DNA from: CAZYPB01 sp964649265
Lineage (GTDB): Archaea; Micrarchaeota; Micrarchaeia; Burarchaeales; JAKAKT01
Assembly: GCA_964649265.1 (NCBI GenBank)
Contig: CAZYPB010000062.1
Coordinates: 1-8,045 of the forward strand
Direction: 5' to 3'
DNA: 8,045 nucleotides
In this document: in pieces, positions 1 through 6,037 of the stretch
How the letters are laid out: the number at the start of each line of letters is the position of its first letter
How positions within the stretch are numbered: the stretch's first letter is position 1
Position numbers and translations under genes: made by a program
Notes under the pieces: model-generated
What the model was told of the DNA's origin: nothing
Database searches by the model: none
The model's input: the letters and a program-made list of their open reading frames with translations, nothing else

Positions 1-329
1 ATATCCTCCGGGAAAACGGAATCGCTTGTTGAGACGAAGACATTTCCTTCAGGCCCTATACCCGAATAGACTGTATCGAAATTAAGGTTCATTTTGTCCG
101 AAGACCCGTTGTCCTTAATAACAAGCTCTGTCCCCTGAAGCGCGTTTATGTGTTGGATTCTTTTCAATAGAAGTTGTCTCGCCTGTTCGACCTTTTTTCT
201 TATCTCCTGCCTCGTCTTTTCCCTCTCGTAATCCGTTGAAAGTAGTGTGTCTGAGGGCGCAGTAGATAAGCGTTTTTTGCCGATTCCCAGAAGTGCTATA
301 ATGATCTCTGAGTAGTTTTGTGAAGGCAT
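1..329 (-). CDS. Unrecognised protein, N-terminal 109 residues (3' end beyond window)
   Basis: This reading frame is open from an ATG at 327-329 to the window edge, so at least 109 residues are present and the C-terminus is missing. Residues 1-20 are mildly hydrophobic (M-P-S-Q-N-Y-S-E-I-I-I-A-L-L-G-I-G) and end in KKR. Residues 35-65 are highly charged and probably helical, followed by a stretch that looks like beta strands (residues 68-105). I recognise no family and assign no function. The start is supported by a TATA-like element centred about 27 nt upstream, which would give a leaderless mRNA. The ATG five bases further upstream runs into a stop after a few codons. The acetyltransferase gene upstream lies on the same strand with a 50-nt gap, but this gene seems to have its own promoter. 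Confidence 0.7.
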   Translation of the reverse strand, partial: MPSQNYSEIIIALLGIGKKRLSTAPSDTLLSTDYEREKTRQEIRKKVEQARQLLLKRIQHINALQGTELVIKDNGSSDKMNLNFDTVYSGIGPEGNVFVSTSDSVFPED

Positions 330-350
330 GGCATTATTTGAAAAGAGGTG

Positions 351-360
351 ATTTTTAAAT
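351..360 (-). promoter_or_regulatory. TATA box for the gene at 1-329
   Basis: On the minus strand this reads ATTTAAAAAT. The TTTAAA core (354-359) is centred about 27 nt upstream of the ATG at 329, so the predicted transcription start coincides with the start codon. No Shine-Dalgarno motif lies between them, as expected for a leaderless transcript. The same spacing recurs at other promoters in this window. Confidence 0.6.
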
Positions 361-379
361 ACTACGTTTTGATTTTAAA

Positions 380-838
380 CTAAGTTTCAGTTGAACGGTA
401 CATTCTGTAAATTAAAAGATCATCTTTCCTGGATCTCACTCCGAGAACAACAAACCCGTGTTTCTTGTATAAGCTAACTGCACGCATGTTCTTTGCAATA
501 ACTCTGAGTTCCATCTCGAATTTCCCATTCTTTCTCGAGTATTCAATTGATTTTTCCAGAAGAGCTGTTCCTATTCCCCTTCCCCTTGCATCGGACGCCG
601 TTGCAATCCCAGATATGAATGCACCTGTCTTTCCCAACCGTATATCAACGAAACCAGCAAGCTTCCTCTCGTAAAATGCAACCAAGAACACATGGTTTTT
701 AGAGATTCTTTCTTCTATTATCTGCTTAGTTATTCTAGATAAGGGAAATGTTTTGGATCCTATTTCCACAATTCCCAGGATATCTGATTTTCTAGCGATC
801 CTTACGGTTATCTTTCCTTTGCTCTTCTTCAGTGCCAT
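380..838 (-). CDS. GNAT family N-acetyltransferase (RimI-like)
   Basis: A 152-residue protein of normal length for a single-domain GCN5-related acetyltransferase, which transfers acetyl from acetyl-CoA to an amine. The acetyl-CoA pyrophosphate-binding loop (motif A) is visible as R85-G-R-G-I-G90 followed by TALLEKSIEYSRKNG. The C-terminal motif N117-M-R-A-V-S-L-Y-K-K-H-G-F129 is typical of RimI-like N-terminal or small-molecule acetyltransferases. The substrate cannot be told from sequence. The frame is open upstream as far as 1165, but that extension lies antisense to the next gene and has no GNAT character. I therefore start at the ATG at 836-838, directly before the conserved fold begins. 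A TATA box about 26 nt upstream makes this ATG the predicted transcript 5' end. Confidence 0.9.
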   Translation of the reverse strand: MALKKSKGKITVRIARKSDILGIVEIGSKTFPLSRITKQIIEERISKNHVFLVAFYERKLAGFVDIRLGKTGAFISGIATASDARGRGIGTALLEKSIEYSRKNGKFEMELRVIAKNMRAVSLYKKHGFVVLGVRSRKDDLLIYRMYRSTET

Positions 839-859
839 AAAAATAGAATGTGGGAAAGC

Positions 860-868
860 ATTTATATT
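860..868. promoter_or_regulatory. Shared divergent TATA box
   Basis: The AT-rich element ATTTATATT lies in the middle of the 59-bp region between divergent genes. Read on the minus strand (AATATAAAT), its centre is about 26 nt from the acetyltransferase ATG at 838. Read on the plus strand (TTTATATT), it is about 26 nt from a predicted start near 890, giving the gene at 898 a leader of under 10 nt. No second TATA-like element is visible in the gap, so one box may serve both directions. Confidence 0.5.
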
Positions 869-897
869 GAGTATGGCAATAGAAAACTGGTGGTAGG

Positions 898-1461
898 ATG
901 CCCCAGAAAATGGTTGAGTCCTCTGATGAGGTTGAACAGCTTGATGTTGGATTGCAGGAACTTGAGGAGACAATTGGATATTTACGAGGAGTCTGTGGGG
1001 AGGAGAAGGGCGCAGACGAGATGCTTGCAAAAATAGAGAACTGCATGAAGAGAGCTCAGGAGAAGCTAGCGCATGCGCATTCACATGGAGCAAGAGACAA
1101 GGTAATGCAGCAGTACAATAAGTGCATTGAGAAGGCAATAGATGATCACGTCCCGAGCAGCGCACTGAGGGACAGGGTTACTATAATTGGAGGAGTAACT
1201 GCTACATTTGCAATGCTTGGTTCTGCACTTCCAGGTCCTGGGACTGCTGCAGGAGCAATTGTTGGCGCCATAGTTGGAGCAATTGCAGGCGCAGTTGTGG
1301 GTACAACCATAAGCCACAAGGTACCTGTTGACAAAAGCCATGGGAGCAGGGTTAGAACCATGCTTCATGAAGGAAAACTAGATGTAATAATAGGAAGCAA
1401 GAAAACAGGTGGCGGAGTCGGTAGGTTAGGGAAATACGTGAAAAGCAAAAAGGAAAAGTAG
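898..1461 (+). CDS. Predicted membrane protein with long glycine zipper
   Basis: A 187-residue protein of no family I recognise. Residues 5-85 are charged and probably form a helical, soluble N-terminal domain (cysteines at 33, 49 and 76; His-rich AHAHSHG at 59-64). Residues 94-138 form a hydrophobic hairpin. Its second half has glycines at 115, 119, 123, 127, 131 and 135, a GxxxG repeat continued without a break. Glycine zippers pack transmembrane helices tightly and occur in membrane-inserting, channel-like and oligomeric proteins. The tail (residues 140-187) is basic with a GGGVG segment, which suits a cytoplasmic side. No signal peptide precedes the hairpin. The start at 898 fits the shared TATA box; an ATG at 910 is the alternative. 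A structural or pore-forming role is possible but is inference only. Confidence 0.72.
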   Translation: MPQKMVESSDEVEQLDVGLQELEETIGYLRGVCGEEKGADEMLAKIENCMKRAQEKLAHAHSHGARDKVMQQYNKCIEKAIDDHVPSSALRDRVTIIGGVTATFAMLGSALPGPGTAAGAIVGAIVGAIAGAVVGTTISHKVPVDKSHGSRVRTMLHEGKLDVIIGSKKTGGGVGRLGKYVKSKKEK

Positions 1462-1473
1462 CCTAAAGAGCAC

Positions 1474-1496
1474 AAAACCCTGAAACCTAGGGTTTT
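1474..1496. repeat. Perfect 8-bp inverted repeat overlapping a TATA box
   Basis: AAAACCCT (1474-1481) and AGGGTTTT (1489-1496) are exact reverse complements separated by 7 nt. A second small palindrome, AAACC-TAG-GGTTT (1483-1495), is nested inside. The element begins 13 nt after the stop codon of the glycine-zipper gene, and its right arm runs into the TTTTAAATA box of the next gene. It could be a regulator-binding operator or a hairpin at the upstream mRNA 3' end; sequence alone does not decide. Confidence 0.5.
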
Positions 1497-1522
1497 AAAT
1501 AGGATTTTCACTATAATATATT
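1493..1522 (+). promoter_or_regulatory. Promoter region with two TATA candidates for the coiled-coil gene
   Basis: Two TATA-like elements lie here: TTTTAAATA (1493-1501) and TATAATATATT (1512-1522). The first would start transcription near 1523 and leave a leader of about 20 nt. The second is centred about 25 nt before the ATG at 1543 and would give a leaderless transcript, the arrangement seen elsewhere in the window. I cannot tell which is used. Confidence 0.5.
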
Positions 1523-1542
1523 ACTTATTCTGAGTGAGGATT

Positions 1543-2646
1543 ATGGGCGTAATGAACACAGTAAAAGACAACAGAGGTACTATTAGGGTATTCGATAACA
1601 GACATCTCTCTGTTCTCGAAGCTATTAAGAAACTTCTACCTCAGAATGATCACAAAGTTGATTTGGGCGGATTTGATGTTAAGGAATATAGAAAGGGGAT
1701 TTATGGGCAACGAGTAAAACTAATTGGGACAACGTTAACTGAATTGAGGACTGTATCTGAAGAAATCGGAGAGATATTGGGTGCATTGAAAACATACAAA
1801 CACGTTTTTAAAAGAAGTGGGGATGACGCAATAGATGTTCCGGTTAAACTAGTTGATAATCAGGCAGCTGAATTCAGAGGAAAGGTCGATGCACTCATAC
1901 AATGGAAAACTGAGGGAGCAAGGAAGGAAGGCGCACTCCTTGCAAGAGTCAAGTCACTTGAGCAATTGATTGCCCAGCTCTCAACCATATGCACAAGAGC
2001 AAATGCAATTAAAAGGGACCTTAAAGCCCGGATGGGTCTCGGAGTCACGAACCCAGAACTAGAAAAGGAAATGAATGACGTTATGAAAAAACTTGAGCAA
2101 CTTGAGAAAAAGCTCAAAACTGCAAATAAAAAGGAGAAGAAGGGTCTTGAAGCGGATAAAGAAAAGCTACTTAGGGAATGGGATCTTTTGGAAGCAAAAA
2201 TAATGTCATTTTCATCTAGGGAATCCATTTACATTGATTCCATAAATGAATGCTCAACTTGCCCAGATCTTGCAGCAATGGAAACGCTGATAATAAGGAT
2301 TCGGAATGACATGGATGCTGCAAAGAACCTCATGAGAAACTTTGACTCAAGCGAGGTTCGTGAAGCAGCAAGGATTCTGGATGGAACAAGTCCTCGAATT
2401 AAGAGTGAGAAGGAAAAAAACATGAGGGGACAACTAATAAACGCTGCTAGAGCAGCCCTAAAACTCAGAAAAGGCCACATGGAAAAAACATCTGCAAAGC
2501 TTGGAAGGGCAAGTGCAACTACTGATGAGCTTTTTGACAAGATATTTGCAGAAGTAACCAGGTTGGATAAGCTCTTAAAAGGAGAAATAAGCGCAGCTGA
2601 AAAATCTCTTGCGTTTAATGAGACACTTGTAAGCAGAAGCCAGTGA
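1543..2646 (+). CDS. Coiled-coil protein of unknown function
   Basis: A 367-residue soluble protein that I cannot assign to a family. The N-terminal 90 residues are mixed (V-R-V-F-D-N-R-type strands and helices). From about 105 onward the protein is almost wholly charged helix. The strongest coiled-coil segment is at residues 170-222, with NPELEKEMNDVMKKLEQLE and then a lysine/glutamate-rich stretch. A short break with a C237-x-x-C240 pair follows, then further helices to the C-terminus. There is no signal peptide or membrane helix. I chose ATG 1543, which fits the nearer TATA box. A GTG at 1534 and an ATG at 1552 are in frame and cannot be excluded. The gene follows the glycine-zipper gene on the same strand but appears to have its own promoter, so any partnership is inference. 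Its stop codon touches the stop codon of the convergent gene. Confidence 0.75.
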   Translation: MGVMNTVKDNRGTIRVFDNRHLSVLEAIKKLLPQNDHKVDLGGFDVKEYRKGIYGQRVKLIGTTLTELRTVSEEIGEILGALKTYKHVFKRSGDDAIDVPVKLVDNQAAEFRGKVDALIQWKTEGARKEGALLARVKSLEQLIAQLSTICTRANAIKRDLKARMGLGVTNPELEKEMNDVMKKLEQLEKKLKTANKKEKKGLEADKEKLLREWDLLEAKIMSFSSRESIYIDSINECSTCPDLAAMETLIIRIRNDMDAAKNLMRNFDSSEVREAARILDGTSPRIKSEKEKNMRGQLINAARAALKLRKGHMEKTSAKLGRASATTDELFDKIFAEVTRLDKLLKGEISAAEKSLAFNETLVSRSQ

Positions 2647-2829
2647 TTACATCTCTAATTCTTCTTCTGGATCCTCAATGTCCTCGTCGACTGTTTCTAA
2701 GTATATTCTGTTTACATTTATTGAGAGGATTCTCATCTTCATGTTGCAATGCGGGCATTGTATTATGCTTCCAGCTTCGGGTTCCTCTATGTCAAATTCC
2801 TTTCTGCATTCGACACATTTTGCAATCAA
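2647..2829 (-). CDS. LysW-like zinc-ribbon protein lacking the carrier tail
   Basis: A 60-residue acidic protein with two CxxC knuckles, C5-V-E-C8 and C25-P-H-C28, expected to bind one zinc. The order knuckle, acidic segment with a glycine (EEPEAGSIIQCP), second knuckle, beta strand (RILSIN), acidic tail matches LysW/ArgW, the amino-group carrier of lysine and arginine biosynthesis. LysW ends in EDWGE, whose final Glu is conjugated to the substrate. This protein ends in EEELEM, so a carrier role is doubtful, and no Lys/Arg genes are nearby. A zinc-ribbon adaptor or regulatory role is more likely. The start is a TTG at 2827-2829, the only plausible start before C5, preceded at 5 nt by GGTG. 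It lies 18 nt after the glycosyltransferase stop and in the same frame, suggesting cotranscription. Confidence 0.75.
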   Translation of the reverse strand: MIAKCVECRKEFDIEEPEAGSIIQCPHCNMKMRILSINVNRIYLETVDEDIEDPEEELEM

Positions 2830-2847
2830 ACAAACACCGAAAATATT

Positions 2848-4020
2848 TCATTCAAGGCTTTTATAAACATTCTCAAATTTGTCTGTTGAGATATCCCATG
2901 TGAATTCGTCTTCTGCTCTTTTTCTTGCCTTTACCGAAAGCTTTGTTCTTAGTTTCTTATCCTCAAGGAGTTCCTTTGTTTTAAGGCAAAGTTCATTTGA
3001 GTTCCTTGATTCTACAGCCCTTCCGCAATCATCATTTATTATCTCTGGAGTTCCTCCTGCCCCGAAAGCAACTATTGGCGATCCAGATGCGAGTGCCTCG
3101 AAAAGTACAACTGCGCATGGCTCCCATATGGAGGATAGTTGGAATACATCTGCTGCATTGTAATAGAGAGGCAGCTCTTCCTCAGGGATTCCAGTTGTAG
3201 GGAAGAACGAATCACCAACCCCAAGCTCCTGCGCACGCTTTACTATCCATTCCTTTAATGGCCCTTTTCCAATTGCTATCATCTTTGCATTTTTGTGTTC
3301 CTTGTCTGCTTTTAATTTTGCAAATGCATCTAACAGGTATTCGTAGCCTTTTTGTTTAACCATGCGCGCATTTGTGAGTATGAGTTCCTCGTCTCCAATG
3401 CCGAACTTATCCCTTACGAATTGTGCTGATTTTCTTGGTCTTGGTTTGAATCTCCGGTTATCAACTGCGTTGTGTATAACTGTTGATTTGGGCCACAGTG
3501 CCTTTGGAACAGTCACCCTCTTTGTCCAATCACTCACTGCAGTTATCCTGTTGCAATTTTCCATAATCCTGTTTGCCCACAGAACATCATACATTTTACC
3601 GCTTGTATCTGTTGCCCAATCTATCCCAATGGGCCTTGCATTATGGAGAGTTAGCATTAGATTCTTTTTCTTTAGTAATTTTATTGTGAGAAGAGTTCCC
3701 AGATAGTACCAGAATCTGTTGTGCATATGGAAGACATCTGCGTCCTGTTTGAGTATATCGCTGTTAAGGAGTGGTGCAAGTGTAAACGGTGGCGGGAGGA
3801 ACGAGAATGGAAGTTTCTCAAAATAGAGCGCTGGGGAGCGAACTATGTTTATCCCCTCCATAACCTCTTCTTTTGGCGTGTTTGGAAGACGCGATGTAAG
3901 GACTGTGACCTCATGGCCTTTTTTTGCAAGCCTCTTCCCAATCTCATAAACAACTTTCTCAGCACCTCCAGGGTAGGGTAGGAAAAGTGGATCAAGCATA
4001 CATATCTTAAGTGTCTCCAT
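2848..4020 (-). CDS. Glycosyltransferase family 4 (GT-B fold)
   Basis: A 390-residue protein, typical length for a retaining GT-B glycosyltransferase that moves a sugar from a nucleotide-sugar donor to an acceptor. The N-terminal acceptor domain begins with KICMLDPLFLPYPGGAEKVV, containing the glycine-rich loop P-G-G-A-E (17-21). The C-terminal donor domain has R219-M-V-K-Q-K224-G, the usual donor-phosphate contacts, and the GT4 E-x7-E motif at E300 and E308, followed by GSPIVAFGAGGTPEII. No membrane helix is evident, so it is likely cytosolic or peripherally attached. Donor and acceptor cannot be read from sequence; protein, lipid or polysaccharide glycosylation are all possible. I use the ATG at 4018-4020, which overlaps the upstream stop codon by one base (TGATG), suggesting translational coupling. 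A TTG one codon earlier is the alternative. Confidence 0.9.
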   Translation of the reverse strand: METLKICMLDPLFLPYPGGAEKVVYEIGKRLAKKGHEVTVLTSRLPNTPKEEVMEGINIVRSPALYFEKLPFSFLPPPFTLAPLLNSDILKQDADVFHMHNRFWYYLGTLLTIKLLKKKNLMLTLHNARPIGIDWATDTSGKMYDVLWANRIMENCNRITAVSDWTKRVTVPKALWPKSTVIHNAVDNRRFKPRPRKSAQFVRDKFGIGDEELILTNARMVKQKGYEYLLDAFAKLKADKEHKNAKMIAIGKGPLKEWIVKRAQELGVGDSFFPTTGIPEEELPLYYNAADVFQLSSIWEPCAVVLFEALASGSPIVAFGAGGTPEIINDDCGRAVESRNSNELCLKTKELLEDKKLRTKLSVKARKRAEDEFTWDISTDKFENVYKSLE

Positions 4021-5246
4021 CAAACCACAACCTGTTCGCCCATTCTTGGGGCGTATGAATCATATCCTTTTTCAGTTAATTCCTCTGAAAACTGCGAAGT
4101 GTGGTCCCCATGAACACAGATCACCTTCTCAGGGTCTGCTTTCTTTATTAGCTGAAATAGGTCAGATCTACCGGCATGTGCTGAGAAATCCATGTATTCT
4201 ACAGGATTCTCTATTTTCCTGGGGACATCATCAATATGAACTATTCCTTTGTTCATAAGGCGCCATCCATTTGTGTCGTCAACACAATATCCTGTAAGTA
4301 TTATTCTTGATTTTTCGTTTAGGTTAAGTAGGTACTGAAAAACTGGACCTCCCTCTAACATGCCCGCAGTTGTTACGATAACACTTGGCTCATTAAGTGC
4401 CTTTGCTCTCTGTTCCCTTGTGTTCACCCACTCAACCCATTCAAGTGCCTTCTCATATGTGTTGAAATCTTTAACAAAACTTGGACATTGGCGCACAAGC
4501 TCGCATGCGGTTTTTGCCATTCCATCAAGGTAAACTCTGTTCTTTTTGTTTAATGTATAGAGCACCTGTAGAAGCTCTTGGCTTCTTCCAACAGCAAAGG
4601 AAGGTAACAGTACATTGCCACCATTATCGAGAGTTGTTTTTATCCTTTCTGAAAGTGTGTTCTCAAGCTGTTTTCTTTCAGGATGTTCCCTCTGAGAATA
4701 GGTTGTCTCGGTTATGAGGACATCGCACTTTGGGACATCTGCCTTACCCTCCATCCTCACATCATTCATATTGAAATCTCCCGTGTAAAGTACGGTTTTG
4801 TTGCCCATGTTAACTTCGGCCATTGAGCTTCCAGTTATATGTCCTGCATCATGCAAGAGAAAAGAAACCCCTGCCTCCTCATATGCCGCACCATATTCCA
4901 TTGAGTTGAAATGCTTCATTGCCCTTTTGAAACTTGATACTCTGAAATTTGTTTTTCCCTGAATCTTTATTGAGTCCTTTATAAGAAGGTTTGAGATAAG
5001 TTGTGTGGGATAGGTTCCAAACCAAGGGCATGCATAATGATCATAGACGGCTGGGAGAAATCCGCAGTGATCCAGGTGTGCGTGAGTTATTAAAACTGAA
5101 TCAAGTCCGCCTTTTATGCGCATGGGATATGTTGTTCTGTGGTGATCAAGTTTAATTCCATAGTCAAGAAGAAGCCTGTATCCGTGGTCTATAAGCACTC
5201 CACTTCTTCCAACTTCCCCCGCTCCCCCTAAAAAAGTAATTTTCAT
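4020..5246 (-). CDS. Beta-CASP metallo-beta-lactamase ribonuclease, archaeal CPSF2-like
   Basis: A 408-residue zinc-dependent RNase of the beta-CASP family, related to the cleavage subunit of eukaryotic CPSF and to RNase J. Zinc ligands are visible: H55-A-H57-L-D59-H60 (motif 2), H136 in HDAGHITGS (motif 3) and D157 in TGDF (motif 4). The beta-CASP motifs follow: E180 in TETTY (A), H357 in FSAHAGR (B) and H379 in VHGD (C). All catalytic positions are intact. It lacks the N-terminal KH domains of aCPSF1 (about 640 residues), so aCPSF2 is the closest match in size; an RNase J-like role is the alternative. It acts on RNA in the cytoplasm. It is the first gene of a three-gene unit with the glycosyltransferase and the zinc ribbon. 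I chose ATG 5246 because the conserved KITFLGGAGEVG strand starts there. A TTG at 5258 would add four residues. Confidence 0.9.
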   Translation of the reverse strand: MKITFLGGAGEVGRSGVLIDHGYRLLLDYGIKLDHHRTTYPMRIKGGLDSVLITHAHLDHCGFLPAVYDHYACPWFGTYPTQLISNLLIKDSIKIQGKTNFRVSSFKRAMKHFNSMEYGAAYEEAGVSFLLHDAGHITGSSMAEVNMGNKTVLYTGDFNMNDVRMEGKADVPKCDVLITETTYSQREHPERKQLENTLSERIKTTLDNGGNVLLPSFAVGRSQELLQVLYTLNKKNRVYLDGMAKTACELVRQCPSFVKDFNTYEKALEWVEWVNTREQRAKALNEPSVIVTTAGMLEGGPVFQYLLNLNEKSRIILTGYCVDDTNGWRLMNKGIVHIDDVPRKIENPVEYMDFSAHAGRSDLFQLIKKADPEKVICVHGDHTSQFSEELTEKGYDSYAPRMGEQVVV

Positions 5247-5280
5247 TTGGAAACACAAACAAACTATCTACATCAATAGG

Positions 5281-5289
5281 TATTTAAAC
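5281..5289. promoter_or_regulatory. Palindromic TATA box shared by divergent genes
   Basis: The palindrome TTTAAA (5283-5288) lies in the 64-bp region between the RNase operon and the winged-helix gene. Its centre is about 25 nt before the GTG at 5311, so that gene would be leaderless. On the minus strand the predicted transcription start is near 5259, leaving a leader of about 13 nt before the ATG at 5246. No other good TATA box is seen in the gap. Confidence 0.6.
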
Positions 5290-5310
5290 ATTAAGCAGCA
5301 TTCATTTTTT

Positions 5311-5997
5311 GTGACAGCCATAGACGAAAAAGAACTAACTTTCCTTGATCTGGTTGTTCTTCAGAGGATCGGTCCAGATACTACATTGGAGCGCTTTGGC
5401 TCGAAAATAAACTCATCCTTTTTTGATGCAGCAAACATACTTGGAACAATAAAACTCAAGGGTTATGTGAACATAGAGTCCTCCATGGGTGCCAGCAAGG
5501 TAGATGTCTCTGAAGCAGGTAAGGCAGTCCTTTCCATGGCAGAGGATAAGAGCAGCGGGGAACTGGATGAACTTGACAAGAACATACTTCAGACAATATC
5601 GAAGGGAGTCAAAGACACAGAAAAGCTGGCCTCAAATATTAACATAAGGACAGGAGACCTTGCATACCACCTGTACAAGCTGGTCAAGAACAACTACCTT
5701 GATTACGATGTACGGGCCGGAAAAGTATCTGTAATGCTAACTGAAAACGGATTCAACAAAATGGGGAAGGTTGTGGAAACAGAAGAGCCTGAGGAGGGTG
5801 AGAGCCTTGGGGAAGATATCGTTGGGGGAAAGGATGCCCCACGCCCGAATGAGTTGAAGGGTGGAATTGACATAGATGATGTAAGAAGGAGAAGCAAGAT
5901 GGATTACTACATGAAAAAATACGGTGGCCATGGAATAATTGCCGTTATAATTGTATTCATAATCATCATTCTTATTGCAGCCTATCTTTTGCTTTGA
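5311..5997 (+). CDS. Tail-anchored protein with two winged-helix domains
   Basis: A 228-residue protein with two predicted helix-turn-helix modules in tandem. The first spans about residues 8-75 (ERFGSKINSSFFDAANILGTIKLKGYVNI), the second about 85-153 (LASNINIRTGDLAYHLYKLVKNNYLDY), each ending in a short wing. An acidic linker (156-170), a basic patch (V191-RRR...KK203) and one hydrophobic C-terminal helix (209-228, IIAVIIVFIIIILIAAYLLL) follow. The protein stops at the end of that helix, so the DNA-binding part should face the cytoplasm while the tail sits in the membrane. Membrane-bound winged-helix regulators of surface appendages are known in archaea (ArnR of Sulfolobus, with two C-terminal helices). 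By context this could regulate the pilin-like cluster starting 40 nt downstream; that is inference. The GTG start fits the upstream TATA box, and no better ATG exists near the first domain. Confidence 0.8.
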   Translation: MTAIDEKELTFLDLVVLQRIGPDTTLERFGSKINSSFFDAANILGTIKLKGYVNIESSMGASKVDVSEAGKAVLSMAEDKSSGELDELDKNILQTISKGVKDTEKLASNINIRTGDLAYHLYKLVKNNYLDYDVRAGKVSVMLTENGFNKMGKVVETEEPEEGESLGEDIVGGKDAPRPNELKGGIDIDDVRRRSKMDYYMKKYGGHGIIAVIIVFIIIILIAAYLLL

Positions 5998-6005
5998 GAA
6001 CATAC

Positions 6006-6016
6006 TTTTTAAATAT
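6006..6016 (+). promoter_or_regulatory. TATA box of the pilin-like cluster
   Basis: TTTTTAAATAT has a TTTAAA core (6008-6013) centred about 27 nt before the ATG at 6038, giving a leaderless first gene. The T-run at 6006-6010 lies 9 nt after the stop codon of the winged-helix gene and might also serve as its archaeal transcription terminator, so read-through between the units is uncertain. Confidence 0.65.
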
Positions 6017-6037
6017 CCCGCATTCTAATCCTAAAAC

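Noticed and set aside
839..1165. N-terminal extension of the acetyltransferase frame by 109 residues
   Set aside because: It lies antisense to the glycine-zipper gene, has no GNAT features, and the TATA box sits 26 nt before the internal ATG at 838.
1252..1300. DNA tandem repeat or mobile repeat
   Set aside because: The 12-bp periodicity is explained by the GxxxG codons of the glycine zipper.
1860..2540. Open frames on the minus strand inside the coiled-coil gene
   Set aside because: Ser/Phe-rich products mirror the Lys/Glu-rich codons of the plus-strand gene; there is no separate promoter or ribosome site.
2647..2829. Calling the zinc ribbon a true LysW for lysine or arginine biosynthesis
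   Set aside because: The C-terminal EDWGE needed for conjugation is absent and no LysX or related genes are in the window.
2860..2870. TATAAA-like promoter for the zinc-ribbon gene within the glycosyltransferase 3' end
   Set aside because: The spacing would allow it, but it encodes conserved-looking C-terminal residues and the 18-nt gap fits cotranscription; kept only as a possibility.
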